From Pratylenchus scribneri (taxonomy: Eukaryota > Nematoda > Chromadorea > Rhabditida > Pratylenchidae): a stretch of DNA of 64,000 bases. Below are positions 11,811-23,235 of this stretch, one piece after another (positions within the stretch are counted from its first letter, which is position 1; the number at the start of each line of letters is the position of its first letter). Both the position numbers and the translations under genes were made by a program. The stretch spans positions 3,286,001 to 3,350,000 of the forward strand of contig JAQSEB010000020.1 of the NCBI GenBank assembly GCA_030063045.1. Reading direction: 5' to 3'. The notes under the pieces are model-generated. The model searched no databases. It saw only the letters and a list, made by a program, of their open reading frames with translations, and was not told the origin of the DNA.

Positions 11811-13286
11811 TCAAGGCTGTTTGTACGGATTTGGCATTGGCATCTCCTGCTGAACAAGTTGATTGAGGCGATGACTCAGATCTGCTGAATTTGATTTGGA
11901 AAATTAATAAAAATGCAATTTTTATATTAGTTATTTGTCAATATTTTAAATTAATTACTAAATTAATAACACACCCAATCGACTGTCCATGCAATTGCCA
12001 AAAGTTTGAGCAGTAGGTGAATGATTGGATCGCGCCTGAAAATGATTCAAAAATATTTTCCTTTCATTTATTTTATTATGAATGACTCACCGAAGAATGT
12101 CCAATTTGCTGAGGTGATGGATGTGCGGCTGGTGGTTGTTGGTTTGCCATCTTCTGTGATTCGGCATTTTGCAATTTCTCTCGAGTGCTCAAAGTCACCG
12201 CCGACCCAACAATTCCCCTTTGGATGATGGGTGAAGGTGACATTTGTGAATTTTGCTGTTGGGCAACAAAAGGAACTTTCGGCGTTTTGATTTCGGATCT
12301 CTTTGTCGTTCCAATATATGTGACATCATCAGCATCGAAATTGTCCGGTTTTGTCTCATTTTTCACTGGCAATGGAGTGGCATTCGAATCACTGAAATAT
12401 ATTATGATAAAACAATAACAAATTATTCTTTACATTTTTTGCCGTTTCGGGCTCACTTTTGCCTCATTGTTCTCTGACTCAATTTGATGTTCCCGTTTCG
12501 AATGATGGCGCCTACGTTCAATTTGATGATCGCCCACATTCTGCTTCATAAGTGACGCCAATTCTGGAATAATTTGGAATCATTTTTCTTTCATTTTCAT
12601 TCCCTAATCTGGGCTTACGTTTCTCCAAACCATTACAACGGAGTTCACTCTCTTCCTTTTCCTGCTTAATTTGTGCCATCTCATTGTTATGCAATTTCTT
12701 CAATTCTTCCATTTCTGACGTCATTTGGTCAATAAATTTGGCGGTCTCTTGCTTAACGGCCTCATCCTTTTGCACCTTCTCAACCAACTGTGCATTCTTC
12801 AATTCCATCTTCTTCATCATTTTGGCCAAATTGTCAATTTCTTGCTGTTTCATTTTCTCCTCATTTTTCATCTTCTCGACCAATTTGTTCATTTCGCTGT
12901 TCTCTGCTTCCATTTTCTTCATCTTTTCAGTCAATTCTTGTTTCTTCGCTTCAAGTTTTTCAATGTGTTTCGTCAAGTTGCCAACTTTGGTCTTCCATTT
13001 TGCTTCCAAATCATCCTTCAGCTTCTTCTCGTTGCTTTTTGAAGTTTTCTCCCATTCTGCCTTCCTCGCTTCAAACACCTCATTGATTGTGTTTTTGAAG
13101 TTGTTCAACTCATTAAGTTGATTTTGAAGTTCATGTTGTTTTTGTACGAACATTTCCCTCTCCACATCCCAACCTGCTTGAAGCCGTTGTCGCTGTGTTC
13201 TCTGAATTAAAATATTTAAATTTAATCAAGATGTTCCCATCTTTCCCAAAATTTACCAGCAAGCCATTGAGATGATCAAATGACAT
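11811..13286 (-). CDS. Coiled-coil protein of unknown function
   Basis: Exons on the minus strand: 13286-13257 (ATG in MSFDHLNGLL; the exon opens at 13344 after a TTTTCAG acceptor), 13201-12619, 12563-12434, 12391-12091, 12035-11975, 11884-11811. All phases agree; about 392 residues. Residues 15-205 are a long charged coiled coil (repeated EKMKKMEAE-type heptads, rich in K/E/Q/M). The C-terminal third is Q/P/S-rich and low in structure and ends in NPYKQP. I recognise no domain. The start is uncertain: a weak upstream exon at 14018 (MKFSTRKRKEQRS) can be joined only through a poor donor, so I use the first ATG after the acceptor at 13345, which could also be a spliced-leader site. The last two exons could be joined in another frame, but the one given uses the better donor. 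Confidence 0.75.
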
Positions 13287-13344
13287 TTCGATGGCAATAG
13301 GCGAGGCAATGTTGTACTGTTTCGATGATGACGAAAAGTTCAAT

Positions 13345-15144
13345 CTGAAAATGTAATTTCGTTGTTATTAATGTAGTTCGTAGGGAATAAGTGGGCTTCG
13401 GCGGCGAAAACGAGATTATAATTTTAGAAAACCTTCATTCATCATTGATGAGGGGGCCCAGGTACAGGAAAAAATTGGTTCTCCAGGATAAAAGTGGTTT
13501 AAAAAGAGAAAAGAATGAAAGAATATAGAAGAGTTAAGACAAGATTAATTTTGAAAGAAAATAAAAAAAATTGAGATCCCAGAATAACAATTTCCAACAA
13601 TCTTCCATCCAAAAAATTAATTACCTTTTTCAATTTTGGAATAACCCGAGGAAGATTTTTATTTTCCTAGAAATTAGAATAATTTTATTTCTATTGATCC
13701 AATTTTATTCTTTTTTGAGGAACTTAAATTTTTAATTTATTTTGAGGGAATCCTATTTTTTTTTATTCCAAAAGGGGAGATAGGTTGTTTTTTTTGAAGG
13801 GTTTCTTATAGGGGGAATATTTTTAATGTAGCGGCTGCTTGTCCCAAGAAGAAAAGAAGGGAATTTGTTGGGCGAAAAGGGGCAAATGACAGATGCGTTG
13901 GAAGGGACACAAAAAACCCCTTTTTCTCCACTCTTGCCGACCAAACAAACAGAATAAAACAAACATTTTGTAACATACTGCTTCGCTGTTCCTTTCGCTT
14001 TCTAGTTGAAAATTTCATTCAAACACTATTTCGCTTATCGATATTCGCATGACCCTCGCTCTCGTATGAAAGAATGCCATGTGGCGGCTTCTTTCTTGAC
14101 TCTCGCCACACTGACACCTGCTGCTGTTTTTTGACACTCTGTCGCACAAGGCTGCTAGCTAGCTGGTTAGATAGCTCTGTTAGTATATTCTTTTATCATC
14201 ATTTTTCCTTTGCTCTGCCTCGATGCTTTCTGCTTAACCATGGTGGATGCTTGGTGGCCATGGATACGCAAAGGGAAACATCATAAAATCGATGACGTGG
14301 ATGTGGATGTGGATTTTTCTTCCTTAATAACATAAAAATCCAATAAAAGTCCATAAAAACTTACTGATTTAATAAAATTTGCATACAGCATTGTGATTAT
14401 TATTTTTGAATAAATTCTTCATCGATATAATGTATTTTCTTCATCATTACAATACAACGCTTGAGGGCACATCAAATGAAAATGAAATGGACTAGTGGCA
14501 ATGAATTCTACTGGATCATTTTATAATAACATTTTTATAGGCATAACATTGCCTACAAAAATCCAAATTGCCTAGAAAATGACATCAAAAGGATTGGCCA
14601 TTTAATGGATTGTTTAAGGAATTATGGACTATAAACCTATTTTAGATAAAACAAACTACGATTTTCTGGCCTTATTTTGGTTATATAGTTAATAAATAAA
14701 TTATCGTTTCAAAGGTTGCTCTTCTTAGGGAAATATATTTAACTAATTGTTCGATGCTGCAACAATGTCAGAAAAGGACTGGCTGGCCTTATTATTGGCT
14801 CACCAAAGTTCTATTAATAATTTATTTTGCAATAAAATAATAATAAACTTATTTTCAAAGCTTTTATTTAGCAGAATGTGAAAATCAATCCATTTGATTG
14901 GGTGCAAATGTGTTAATGAAGGATAATAAAATAATGAAAATAATAATTCAGAATTTGAAGGTTTGGTTTAATATAGTATTATTTTAAGCATTTTGGACAT
15001 TGTGGAATTGTGATTTACAGCAACCAATATGGAAGCAAATTTCCATTCAAAAGCTCAAAATGCCTTCCTAACTTTTGGGTTCTTAAGACAACTTAAAATG
15101 AATGTATTTTCCTCTCACATCAGGGTTTATTACTATAATATTAG
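13345..15144. other. Intergenic region without a recognisable gene
   Basis: 1.8 kb between the start of the coiled-coil gene and the next dispersed element. It contains a moderately GC-rich stretch at 13990-14290, a plausible promoter or 5' exon of the coiled-coil gene. Short frames occur on both strands, but none gives a domain or a consistent exon chain. Confidence 0.5.
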
Positions 15145-15485
15145 TCCTAATTCTAATCTAGGGCTAAAGTTGTTTGGGACGAGAGCTGGGTCTAGGCTTT
15201 TACCCGGACCTTCACCAGAGTCATTAAACTCCCAATGGCCCAAAGAACGATATTAAGAATAAGGAAAACTCGACCTTAGATTATTCTTTATTAATTGTGC
15301 CCGAAAATGTGATAATAATTTGAAGGGGAAAAGCAATAGGAGAGGAAAAATGGTGGGTTACTTAAAATAAAAAGGTAGTTAGGCAATATTTGATTGATAG
15401 GTTACGGTACAGGAGATTAGGGAAAAAGCAAGTGGAAGTGCAGTAGAATAAATAGAAAGACCGTTGGGCATTGTTGGCATTGACA
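15145..15485 (+). repeat. Dispersed ~330-bp element, copy 4 (forward)
   Basis: Intergenic copy just 3' of the receptor gene. It runs from AGTCCTAATTCTAATCTAGGG to GGGCATTGTTGGCATTGAC. It is especially similar to copy 6 (shared GTTACTTAAAATAAAAAGG), which suggests these two are a subfamily. Confidence 0.88.
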
Positions 15486-15710
15486 ATTAGAGAAAGGCAT
15501 TTAACTTGCCATTTAAATATCTGTGTGCGGAGTAAATTTATCGGAAAAGCATATATATACCATTGGAAATTGGAAAGCCCAAAAGTGTCCTCTACAATTA
15601 TCCAAACTCGATATTGTGCCAAAATAAATGATAATATTTAATAAGAAAAATTTACAAAAGAAGTAAATATGATGTGATTAACTGTACAAAATAAAAATAT
15701 TATTTTTTGA

Positions 15711-18700
15711 TCAATTTATGGCTGCCATTTTTGTACATTGAGAAGCCACAATTGTTGTTGGGATTGGACCAATTAAATTGCCACTACTTCGAGTTGCTTG
15801 TACCATCACTAAAATGAGATAATTAAAAAGAAATCATATGCCATATAGTAGATCTCTATGGAGAAGAGTTTATTTTAATTCAATATCTATGAATGGTATT
15901 AATCGGTTATCCAGGACCAAATTCGGAAATTATTTTGGGATTCTTATTATATTACTCATATTTGATTGCAAAACGATGAAAAACATGATTTTAGGTGATT
16001 TTAGGGTTAAAAATTTTGGGGGTAACTTAAAGTAATTTAATTGGGGGAAAAATCCTGTATAACCGATAAGTACCCTATGAATTTACTTATTAAATGTTTT
16101 AAATCATTGCACACAAAAATTCAATTGTTGAATAACATGAATATTTAAAACTATCGCAATGGAAAGAGAGGGTTTAACTATTTGTTAAATCAATATCTAT
16201 GAATTCAAACCGTTTTTTTAAATGATGAAACCATTGTTTGTGAATAAAATAAATTGATTACATATTTGCATAAATTACACTGTAAAATTCTAATTTTCCT
16301 TTGACCAATTTAATTCCCAAAAACATTTCAATTATTTTACCATGAATTTTGCCTGTTCGAATTTCATTTTTAATCTGTGCCACTGTTTTTGGATTAATTT
16401 GGGTTGTGGTCAGTGAATTTCTGTCAAGTTGACGTAAAACACGCGAATAAATGCAAACAAAAATGAGGCCCTCGACGGCGGAAAGCATCGAAGCAAAAAC
16501 ACCGACATTGGCCACAATGTTAATTCCGGTAAACTGTGGGAAATTTAGGGTGGAATTAATATTGTTTTATTTAGAATCAAGGCTCAAGGGAAGGAATTAT
16601 ATAAATTCTCAATCAATAATTCACTGCCAAAGCCAATGTCAACAATGCCTATAAGGGCCTTTTTTCCTACTTGTCCTACTGTACCCCCACTTTTATGCCT
16701 AATCGTAATCGCACTGTAACTCTATCAATCAAATATTGCCCCAATCAAATCCACCCTTTTTCCTCTCTTCTTCTTATTTATTGCCGTTCACATTATTATC
16801 ATATTTTCGGGCACAATTAATAAAGAAAAATTTAAAGTCGAGTTTCCCCTTTATCCCTACCCTATCCCATTCTCCGGCGAGGGCCGGGGCGAGAGGCTAA
16901 ACAAAGTTAATCCAAGCAACTTTATTCCTTAATAAATTTTATTTCCATATTTACCATTTGGATGATCAGCGGTAAAAAAATATGGCACAAAATTGAGCAA
17001 AAATTCACTGCAAATTGCCCAAAGTGTTATCAAATTATTCTGCAATAAACACAAATAATTATTTAAAAAATCATTGTATTTATCTTACATATCGATTTGC
17101 GCGCGTCCGTAATCGAATTTGCATCGAATTTTGTGTCGCATTTTTCATTGCCATTTCGCGTTTATTCATTCGGCAAAGAATCCAAAGGAATAAAATGGCT
17201 GCAATGCAATTTGGAATGGCAATGGCAATTCGGGAAAATAAATAAAAATTCATTCCACCATTTCCGACCAAACATGTGAATGTCCAACAATCTACAATAT
17301 GAATATGTAGAAATTCAATTTATGGAGAATTTTTGACTAACTTTTGTATAATTTTTAATTAAAAAATTTGGCGAGTTACATTTCCGTCTCGCCGTTTCGG
17401 TCTCAGCGATTTTTGAATAGCCACATCTCGTCAGCCAATTAACCAATTTAGCCTTAAAAGTATTGGCTATCCATTGGTACATTGATAATCCGAAACGGTA
17501 AAATTTTGGTCAAGTTAAGACCAAAAATTTGGAAAATCGGCTTTATTTTTCGGCCATAGCTTGGCCAAAACTTTACCATTTTGGATTATCAATATATAAT
17601 GGATAGCCAATACTTTTACTACTAAATTGGTTAATTGGCTTTCGTAAAAATCGCTGAGATGGAATTGACCTCTACCGTAAAAATTTATATTATGTAAATT
17701 TTTATCAAATTCAAATTCATTGAAAGGAATTTTAAATAAAGTAATCCTCGTTTTTTAATGTAAATTTACCAGTTTTTGTTTGAATATTCTCCAATCGATT
17801 GATGAATGCCATAAAATTGGATACCCAAATAATAGCGACCAAAATGGCCAAGGAAAAAAGAAGAATTCGACGGGCAATCCGATTGAATTGGTACCGAATA
17901 TTGAATTGAATTGTGAGAATTCGATCGACGCTGAGGAAGAGGACACAAACGGGAACGGTGGAATATTGGCATAAACTTGGCATAAAACTCCAAAAAATTA
18001 AATGGCCATTGCGGAGATTTTCTGCAAATTTATAGGAAAAAGATTAATTGATCCATAAAATTTTTTTATTCCGAAAAATCTACTTTTGGGGACCATATAA
18101 ATTGGCCATTATTTTATAGTCCTAATCTAGGGCTAAAGTTATTTGGAGCGTGAGCCTAGACTAGCCTCTCGCCCCGAACTTTCACCGGTGGTTCTAAGCG
18201 CCCAATGGCCCAAAGAACGGGACATAGTGAAAAGGAGAACTCAAATTTAAATTATTCTTTATTAATTGTGCCCGAAAATGTGATAATAATGTGAAGGGGA
18301 AAAGCAATAGGAGAGGAAAAATGGTGGGTTACTTAAAATAAAAAGGTAGTTAGGCAATATTTGATTGATAGGTTACGGTACAGGAGATTAGGGAAAAAGT
18401 GGGAGTACAGTAGGATGGATAAGAAAGGACCTTTAGGCATTAATGCAATTTAATAATATGTAAGAATTCAGACTTTGGGCTTTATGATTTAGATAGGAAA
18501 TGTTTTAATATTCGAGTCATACTTGTTATGGATATGTTGATTTTTCTACACAAAAGATTTTATAAATTCAATGATTTTATCGGTCATTAATTTATTTGCG
18601 AAATTGTTTAAATGATTGAAAATTATAATTCAAATAAAAATTTGAATTAATTTCATTCATTTTAATATTGACGTATTAATATTTATTGGAAATTAAAACG

Positions 18701-19055
18701 AATGGACATTTGTTCGATGATATAATTTTCTTATAATTATTTTGCCAAATTAGAGTTTATAATTAAAAATTACAAAAAATTAATTGAATAAATTGACCAA
18801 TAAAATAAACCAACCGACTGGCCGCCACACGAATAAAATGTAAATTTCCTTTGGAATATAGGAAAGTGAAGTCAACAACCAAGAAATGAGCAAATAAATT
18901 AAGAAAATGCTCACTTTTGGGCACATTTGTGTGAAAAATTTTTTGTCAATAAATTTTCTCAATATTTTCCACATTTTAAAAAGGGCAACAATGTGGAGGG
19001 TTAGGCTGAATGCAAATTCGAAGCCAATCACATATGCATAGGTGATTTTGTCCAT
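15711..19055 (-). CDS. Seven-helix G-protein-coupled receptor (nematode serpentine type), frame break in TM6 exon
   Basis: Likely plasma-membrane receptor of the nematode chemosensory/peptide type; ligand unknown. Exons (minus): 19055-18815, 18021-17770, 17291-17089, 17039-16955, 16533-16341, 15808-15711, about 356 residues. Seven hydrophobic helices are visible: TM1 (ITYAYVIGFEFAFSL), TM2 (VSIFLIYLLISWLL), TM3 with an end motif VDRILTI that fits the DRY position, TM4 (ILLFSLAILVAIIW), TM5 (FYLFSRIAIAIPNC), TM6 (LITLWAICSEFLLNF), TM7 (GINIVANVGVFASML). The start follows a TTTTTAG acceptor, so a 5' exon or spliced leader may precede it. The TM6 exon is out of phase with the next exon by one base. 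A run of seven T lies in it, and one T fewer would restore the frame, so either a homopolymer error or a true frameshift. Two dispersed elements sit in its introns. I cannot assign a subfamily. Confidence 0.78.
15900..16070. mobile_element. Small inverted-ended element in a receptor intron
   Basis: Ends ATCGGTTATCCAGGA and TCCTGTATAACCGAT are inverted. The core (TATTACTCATATTTGATTG, TTTTAGGGTTA) is shared with a similar element at 35400-35575 inside the kinesin gene. Confidence 0.5.
16640..16925 (-). repeat. Dispersed ~330-bp element, copy 5 (reverse)
   Basis: Reverse copy within the receptor intron 16534-16954. It shows ATCAATCAAATATTGCC, GGGCACAATTAATAAAGAA and TTTAAAGTCGAGTTTCCCC. The GC-rich end is truncated. 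Confidence 0.85.
17397..17660. mobile_element. Hairpin (foldback) element in a receptor intron
   Basis: Arms of about 120 bp: TCTCAGCGATTTTT at 17400 and AAAAATCGCTGAGA at 17647, and TATTGGCTATCCATT inverted on the right. The loop is nearly absent, so this would fold into one long hairpin in the intron 17292-17769. Confidence 0.85.
18118..18452 (+). repeat. Dispersed ~330-bp element, copy 6 (forward)
   Basis: Copy in the first intron of the receptor gene (18022-18814). It starts at TCCTAATCTAGGGCTAAAG and ends after TTAGGCATTAATGC. Shares subfamily marks with copy 4. Confidence 0.88.
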
Positions 19056-20528
19056 TTTTGATTGGCTAAAAATGATGATTAAAAATTGTGGAATCAAATT
19101 ATATGACTATTTAATTTTGTATTTTAATAGATTATATTCCAGTCTGTTTTTCATTGGTGGTAAAAAATAAAAATTTTCGCATAAATTTAATTAATTTATA
19201 TAAAGGTGAGGCTATAATTTTCTCTCCCAGACAGTAGACGAATGATGTCAATGCCAATAAAAATGTTATGTGTTAAGCTTCGTTTACATAAAACGAGCCA
19301 ACGCGTCGGCAGGAGTAGGATTTTTGTGTGTCTTTAAAAAATTTTTTCTTGAAATCCAAAAAAATTTTTAGGACAAATTTATACTATCCAATGCAGAAAA
19401 GTGTCCTCTATCTTTTGGTATAGAAATTATTTTTGGACATTTATAAAAAAATTTTTAAAGGCACAGAAAAATCCTATTCCTTAGTGAGCCGACTCGTTGC
19501 GTTGGCTCGTTTTGTGTAACTTGGCTTTATTCATCATCATAGGAGGGACTTTTAAAAGTATTTTTTTTATTCTGATTAGGACGAATTGGCAAAAATGAGG
19601 AGAAGATTTCATTCAAATGGAAAGATTTAATAATTTGACGGAAAAGTTGAAAAAGAAGAGGAAGTAAAAAATAATATAAATAATTATTATTCAACATTTT
19701 TGTATTTTGGCACCATTAAATTTACTATTTGCACATAAAAATGTACCCAAATTTAAAGTGCGACTCACACTTAGCCCACCTAAATTCTTAATGAGTTCAT
19801 TTTTGCATTTAAATCCAATACAGAAAATAAATTTTGAATTAAAAGCAATAATTACCTAACAAAAAATGAGGAAATTTTTTGAATTATTTTTTTTAAATTT
19901 TATATTTCGTATTATGTTAAACAAAAATATTAAGAAATAATAATTGGAAAAATATAATGGCGGTGATGAGAGAAATTCATCGAAAATGATGAAAATAAAG
20001 GCAAAGTATTAAAAGAACACGGTCCCACCCAACCCAATGATTTTTTGGAAAAAATTGGCACAAAATGAAGTCTAAATTAAATTTAATAATTCCATAGTAG
20101 ACAGGACAGACTGCATTCATGTATAAAAGCAGGTGGTCATAAATTAATTAAGCCCGAGGGAATTGGAAATGGCAATTCTAGGAGGAGATAAATTGCCAAT
20201 TTAATGGGTACTTTTTGGTTATCCCTGTTCAGATTTTTTCCTCTCAAAATTTTCTTAAATTACCCCAAAATTGATAACCTAAAATTATGTTTTTTTCATC
20301 GTTTTACAATCAAATAAACGTAAAATTTGTTCCAATTAAATTTGGAGAATATTAAATAATTAATTTAATCAATATTTTAAATTTTAATAATTTATTGCCA
20401 GAAATTGTTGGATTAATTCATTCATCCAATTATTAATAAATTAATTTTTAAATTAATATTATTTAAATTTAATATTATTCTAATTCACTAATTTTCTTCT
20501 CTCCATTCATTTGAATTTGCATTTTAAT
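19056..20528. other. Intergenic region between receptor and GH53 genes
   Basis: Both neighbours are on the minus strand, so it holds the receptor promoter and the 3' region of the GH53 gene. Apart from the hairpin element at 19262-19535 I see only AT-rich sequence and no reading frame of note. Confidence 0.6.
19262..19535. mobile_element. Hairpin element upstream of the receptor gene
   Basis: Inverted ends: GTTACACAAAACGAGCCAACG (right arm, inverse) pairs with CGTTTACATAAAACGAGCC near 19270, and AGGATTTTTGTG near 19317 pairs with its inverse near 19460. Arms of about 60 bp are well conserved, the inner parts less so. No coding capacity. Confidence 0.75.
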
Positions 20529-22453
20529 TCAATTTTTGAGTGCATTCATTGCCACCGTAAATTTGCCCGAATTGTCCATTGCGCCCCAATTATAGCCTTG
20601 ATAGCCGGGATAGGCCTGCGGCTCCCAATAGAAAACACCTTAAACCAAATTCATTTTATTGGTAGAAATATATATTTAAAAAATTTATACAATTTTTATA
20701 ATATTTTATTAAAAAATTCACTAAAATTTTTAGAAATTTTTGTAACGGTAATTCTGGGTGTGTTAGTGATATTTTGATTGGTTTGATTAGTATAAATTTA
20801 TTCTTCCTAATTATAATGTTATTAGAAAAATGCTTTCCTGTGAATTAAATAATCAAAGCGTACAATTAGAGAAATATTTTTTAAACATTTTAAATTTTAG
20901 CACTTACTTAAATAAATTCTCTTAAAATAATTAAAACATTGAAAAATATTTTATAAACCCTAAATAAATTAAAATAAAATGTGAATTAATAATTTAATTA
21001 AATTTGACTAACCCAATCCATTTTTGCCCAATGCCTTCACTCTTTTGACCAAATCGGCAATCATTTTTTGGCAATTTGCGGCCTGATCCCATGGCATTCC
21101 AACTTCCACAACCATCACCGGCTTTCCATATCTTTTCACCAAATTTGTCATTGTTGTCCCAATTTGGTTATTCTATACAAATTTAATAAATATTATTTTT
21201 TAAATTTATTTTTTGATGCCTTTGTTTGCCAATCATTTGCATTTGCCCCATCCAATGTTGGGTAATGGGACATTCCAATGATGTCATATTTTCCCCCTCC
21301 ATTATTTTTTATTCCATCAAAGAACCATTGGAATAAATTGTTGTCAAAACCTTTGGCCAAATGAACAATCACCTAAATTTAAATATTTAAAATTAATCCT
21401 AATTAAATTAAATTTGAAAATGACCTTTGCATTTGGGAAGACCGCTTTAACCGCATTATATCCGCTTGTCAACATTTGTGACAAACTGCCAAAATTTTTA
21501 TTATTCCGAACATCGCCAATTGGCCAAAGCATTCCTCCGTTGATTTCATTTCCGACCTAATATAATTTTGATATAGCAAAATTAAATAATTCATAATTAA
21601 ATTAATTTTATGCAAAATTAAATCCATCCTTAAATAAAAATAGAGAAGCCGAAAATAGTCCTTTGCCCATGCTAATTTTGCCCCCAGCCACACCTGACCT
21701 GAACCCAATCCACGTTGATTCCATTCTGTTTCAAATATTTTAGGATGCCCTTCGTATGTTGGTATACATCCGTGTTCAATTGCGTCAAATTGTGGTTTTT
21801 CCAAGCGGCAGGTGGATTTTGCTATCAAATAAACAAAATTGATGCGAGAAATTTATCAAATTTTTATTTTATAAAATTTTTTTTTGACTTATTAGATTTA
21901 TGTGGGATAGAATAAATAAAATTTATTTATTGAAAATTGTAATCTAAAATGTAGATTACAGTCTAAATATATAATTAAATAAAACATTGAACATTTTTTA
22001 TACACTTCTTTTTTATATTTTATATATAAAATTAAATTATAATTAATTTTTGTACCTGCCCTGGATCAGCCCAGCTATCACTATAATGAAAATCAATCAT
22101 AATTTTGAGGCCTTGGGCCACTGCCCTCTTCGCTTTGTACAAAGTGTCAGCTCCATCATTCCTTTTTGTGAATAATATTCATCAAATTATTTAATAATTA
22201 TTTGGATTAAAACCAACCATCCGCCCGAAGGATTCACCCAAACACGGAGGCGAACTGCATTCAATTTTAAATTTTTGAGCAATACAAAAAGATCAGTTTT
22301 TTGTGAGGCACTATTCGCAAATGTGATCCCATTCTTCTCCTGCATACTCACCCAACTCACATCGGCCCCAGTGACGAATTGGGCAAATATAAATTGGCAG
22401 TGAAAATGTAAAATTTGGAGGAAAATGAAGACAAAAATGAGGAATTTGGCCAT
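20529..22453 (-). CDS. Secreted GH53 arabinogalactan endo-beta-1,4-galactanase
   Basis: Cleaves beta-1,4-galactan side chains of plant pectin. Exons (minus): 22453-22218, 22161-22056, 21821-21699, 21556-21425, 21372-21220, 21172-21013, 20638-20529; every phase fits, giving 339 residues, the usual family length. Residues 1-24 are a signal peptide (MAKFLIFVFIFLQILHF then cleavage near FAQ). Family landmarks: GADVSWVSMQEKNG near the N terminus, VRLRVWVNP, DFHYSDSWADPGQ, VQVGNEINGGMLWP with the acid/base Glu159, VVEVGMPW with the nucleophile Glu273, and the C-terminal GVFYWEPQAYPGYQ. Nothing catalytic is missing. The intron after 21220 begins with GC. GH53 is known in cyst nematodes, where it is considered to be acquired from bacteria and used on plant walls. 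The use here is inferred from that plus the signal peptide. Typical worm introns show the gene is resident, not contamination. Confidence 0.95.
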
Positions 22454-23004
22454 TCTGCTGAATTTACATATTTTAAATGGGGCAAAAAAAGGATGAGGCA
22501 TAAATTAATTTTTTAAATATATTTTGGATCAAAATTAAAATTTGATACAATTATGACCAATTATTTATTGTAGATCATAAAGGAAGGACTCATTGGCGGT
22601 AATATAGGCAGAAAATGGATTTTTCACTTATTTAATTTATTCAAAAAAGATTTTCTTTTAAAAATGTTAAAATTAAATTTAGTTAAATTTAAAGATAATT
22701 ATAGAATTTTATTTGAGAAATTTAATATTTTAGTATCAATTTGAATAGAATTTATATTGGCCAGAAAATGAGAATGTTAGGCAAAAAATGGACAGAAATG
22801 AACTGAATTTGAATATGAAAAAGTCTGGGCAATAAAATACATATTGAAATTTGTTCAGCTTTTTTCCCTGAAAAATTTTAAATAAATATGAAAATATTAA
22901 TTTGGTCATAAAGGGAAATGCCTTTTGAAAGTTTTAAAAATTGCTAATCAAATTTGAGCATTGGCCAATATTATAGCTGCCATCTTTAAACGAAAAAAAA
23001 ATTT

Positions 23005-23235
23005 TACCGTTGTGTTAAATTCGTTCTATAAGATATTTTGATATTAAAGTAATTGAATAAAATCATAATTGGCCATAAATTTTTATGATGGCCAAATAAA
23101 ACAACTGCCAAATTTTGGTCTATGTTCCCAATTTTTTCTTATAATTTTTTTGTCTATTTTCAATTAAATTCACTAATTCTTTTTCTAATTATTTATTTAA
23201 ACCAGTTAGCTTATACTTATTCAAAAATGCTCAAC
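23005..23235 (+). repeat. Dispersed repeat family B, copy 1
   Basis: Shares an ordered set of blocks with 35175-35400 and 40035-40265: a TTTTGGTCTA block, CCCAATTTT, a TTTTTTGTC/GGC-ATAAATTT block and TCACTAATTCTTT..TAAT. Non-coding and partial. Confidence 0.55.

Noticed and set aside
12684..13121. 145-codon plus-strand frame rich in F, S and L
   Set aside because: Exact antisense shadow of the coiled-coil exon 13201-12619.
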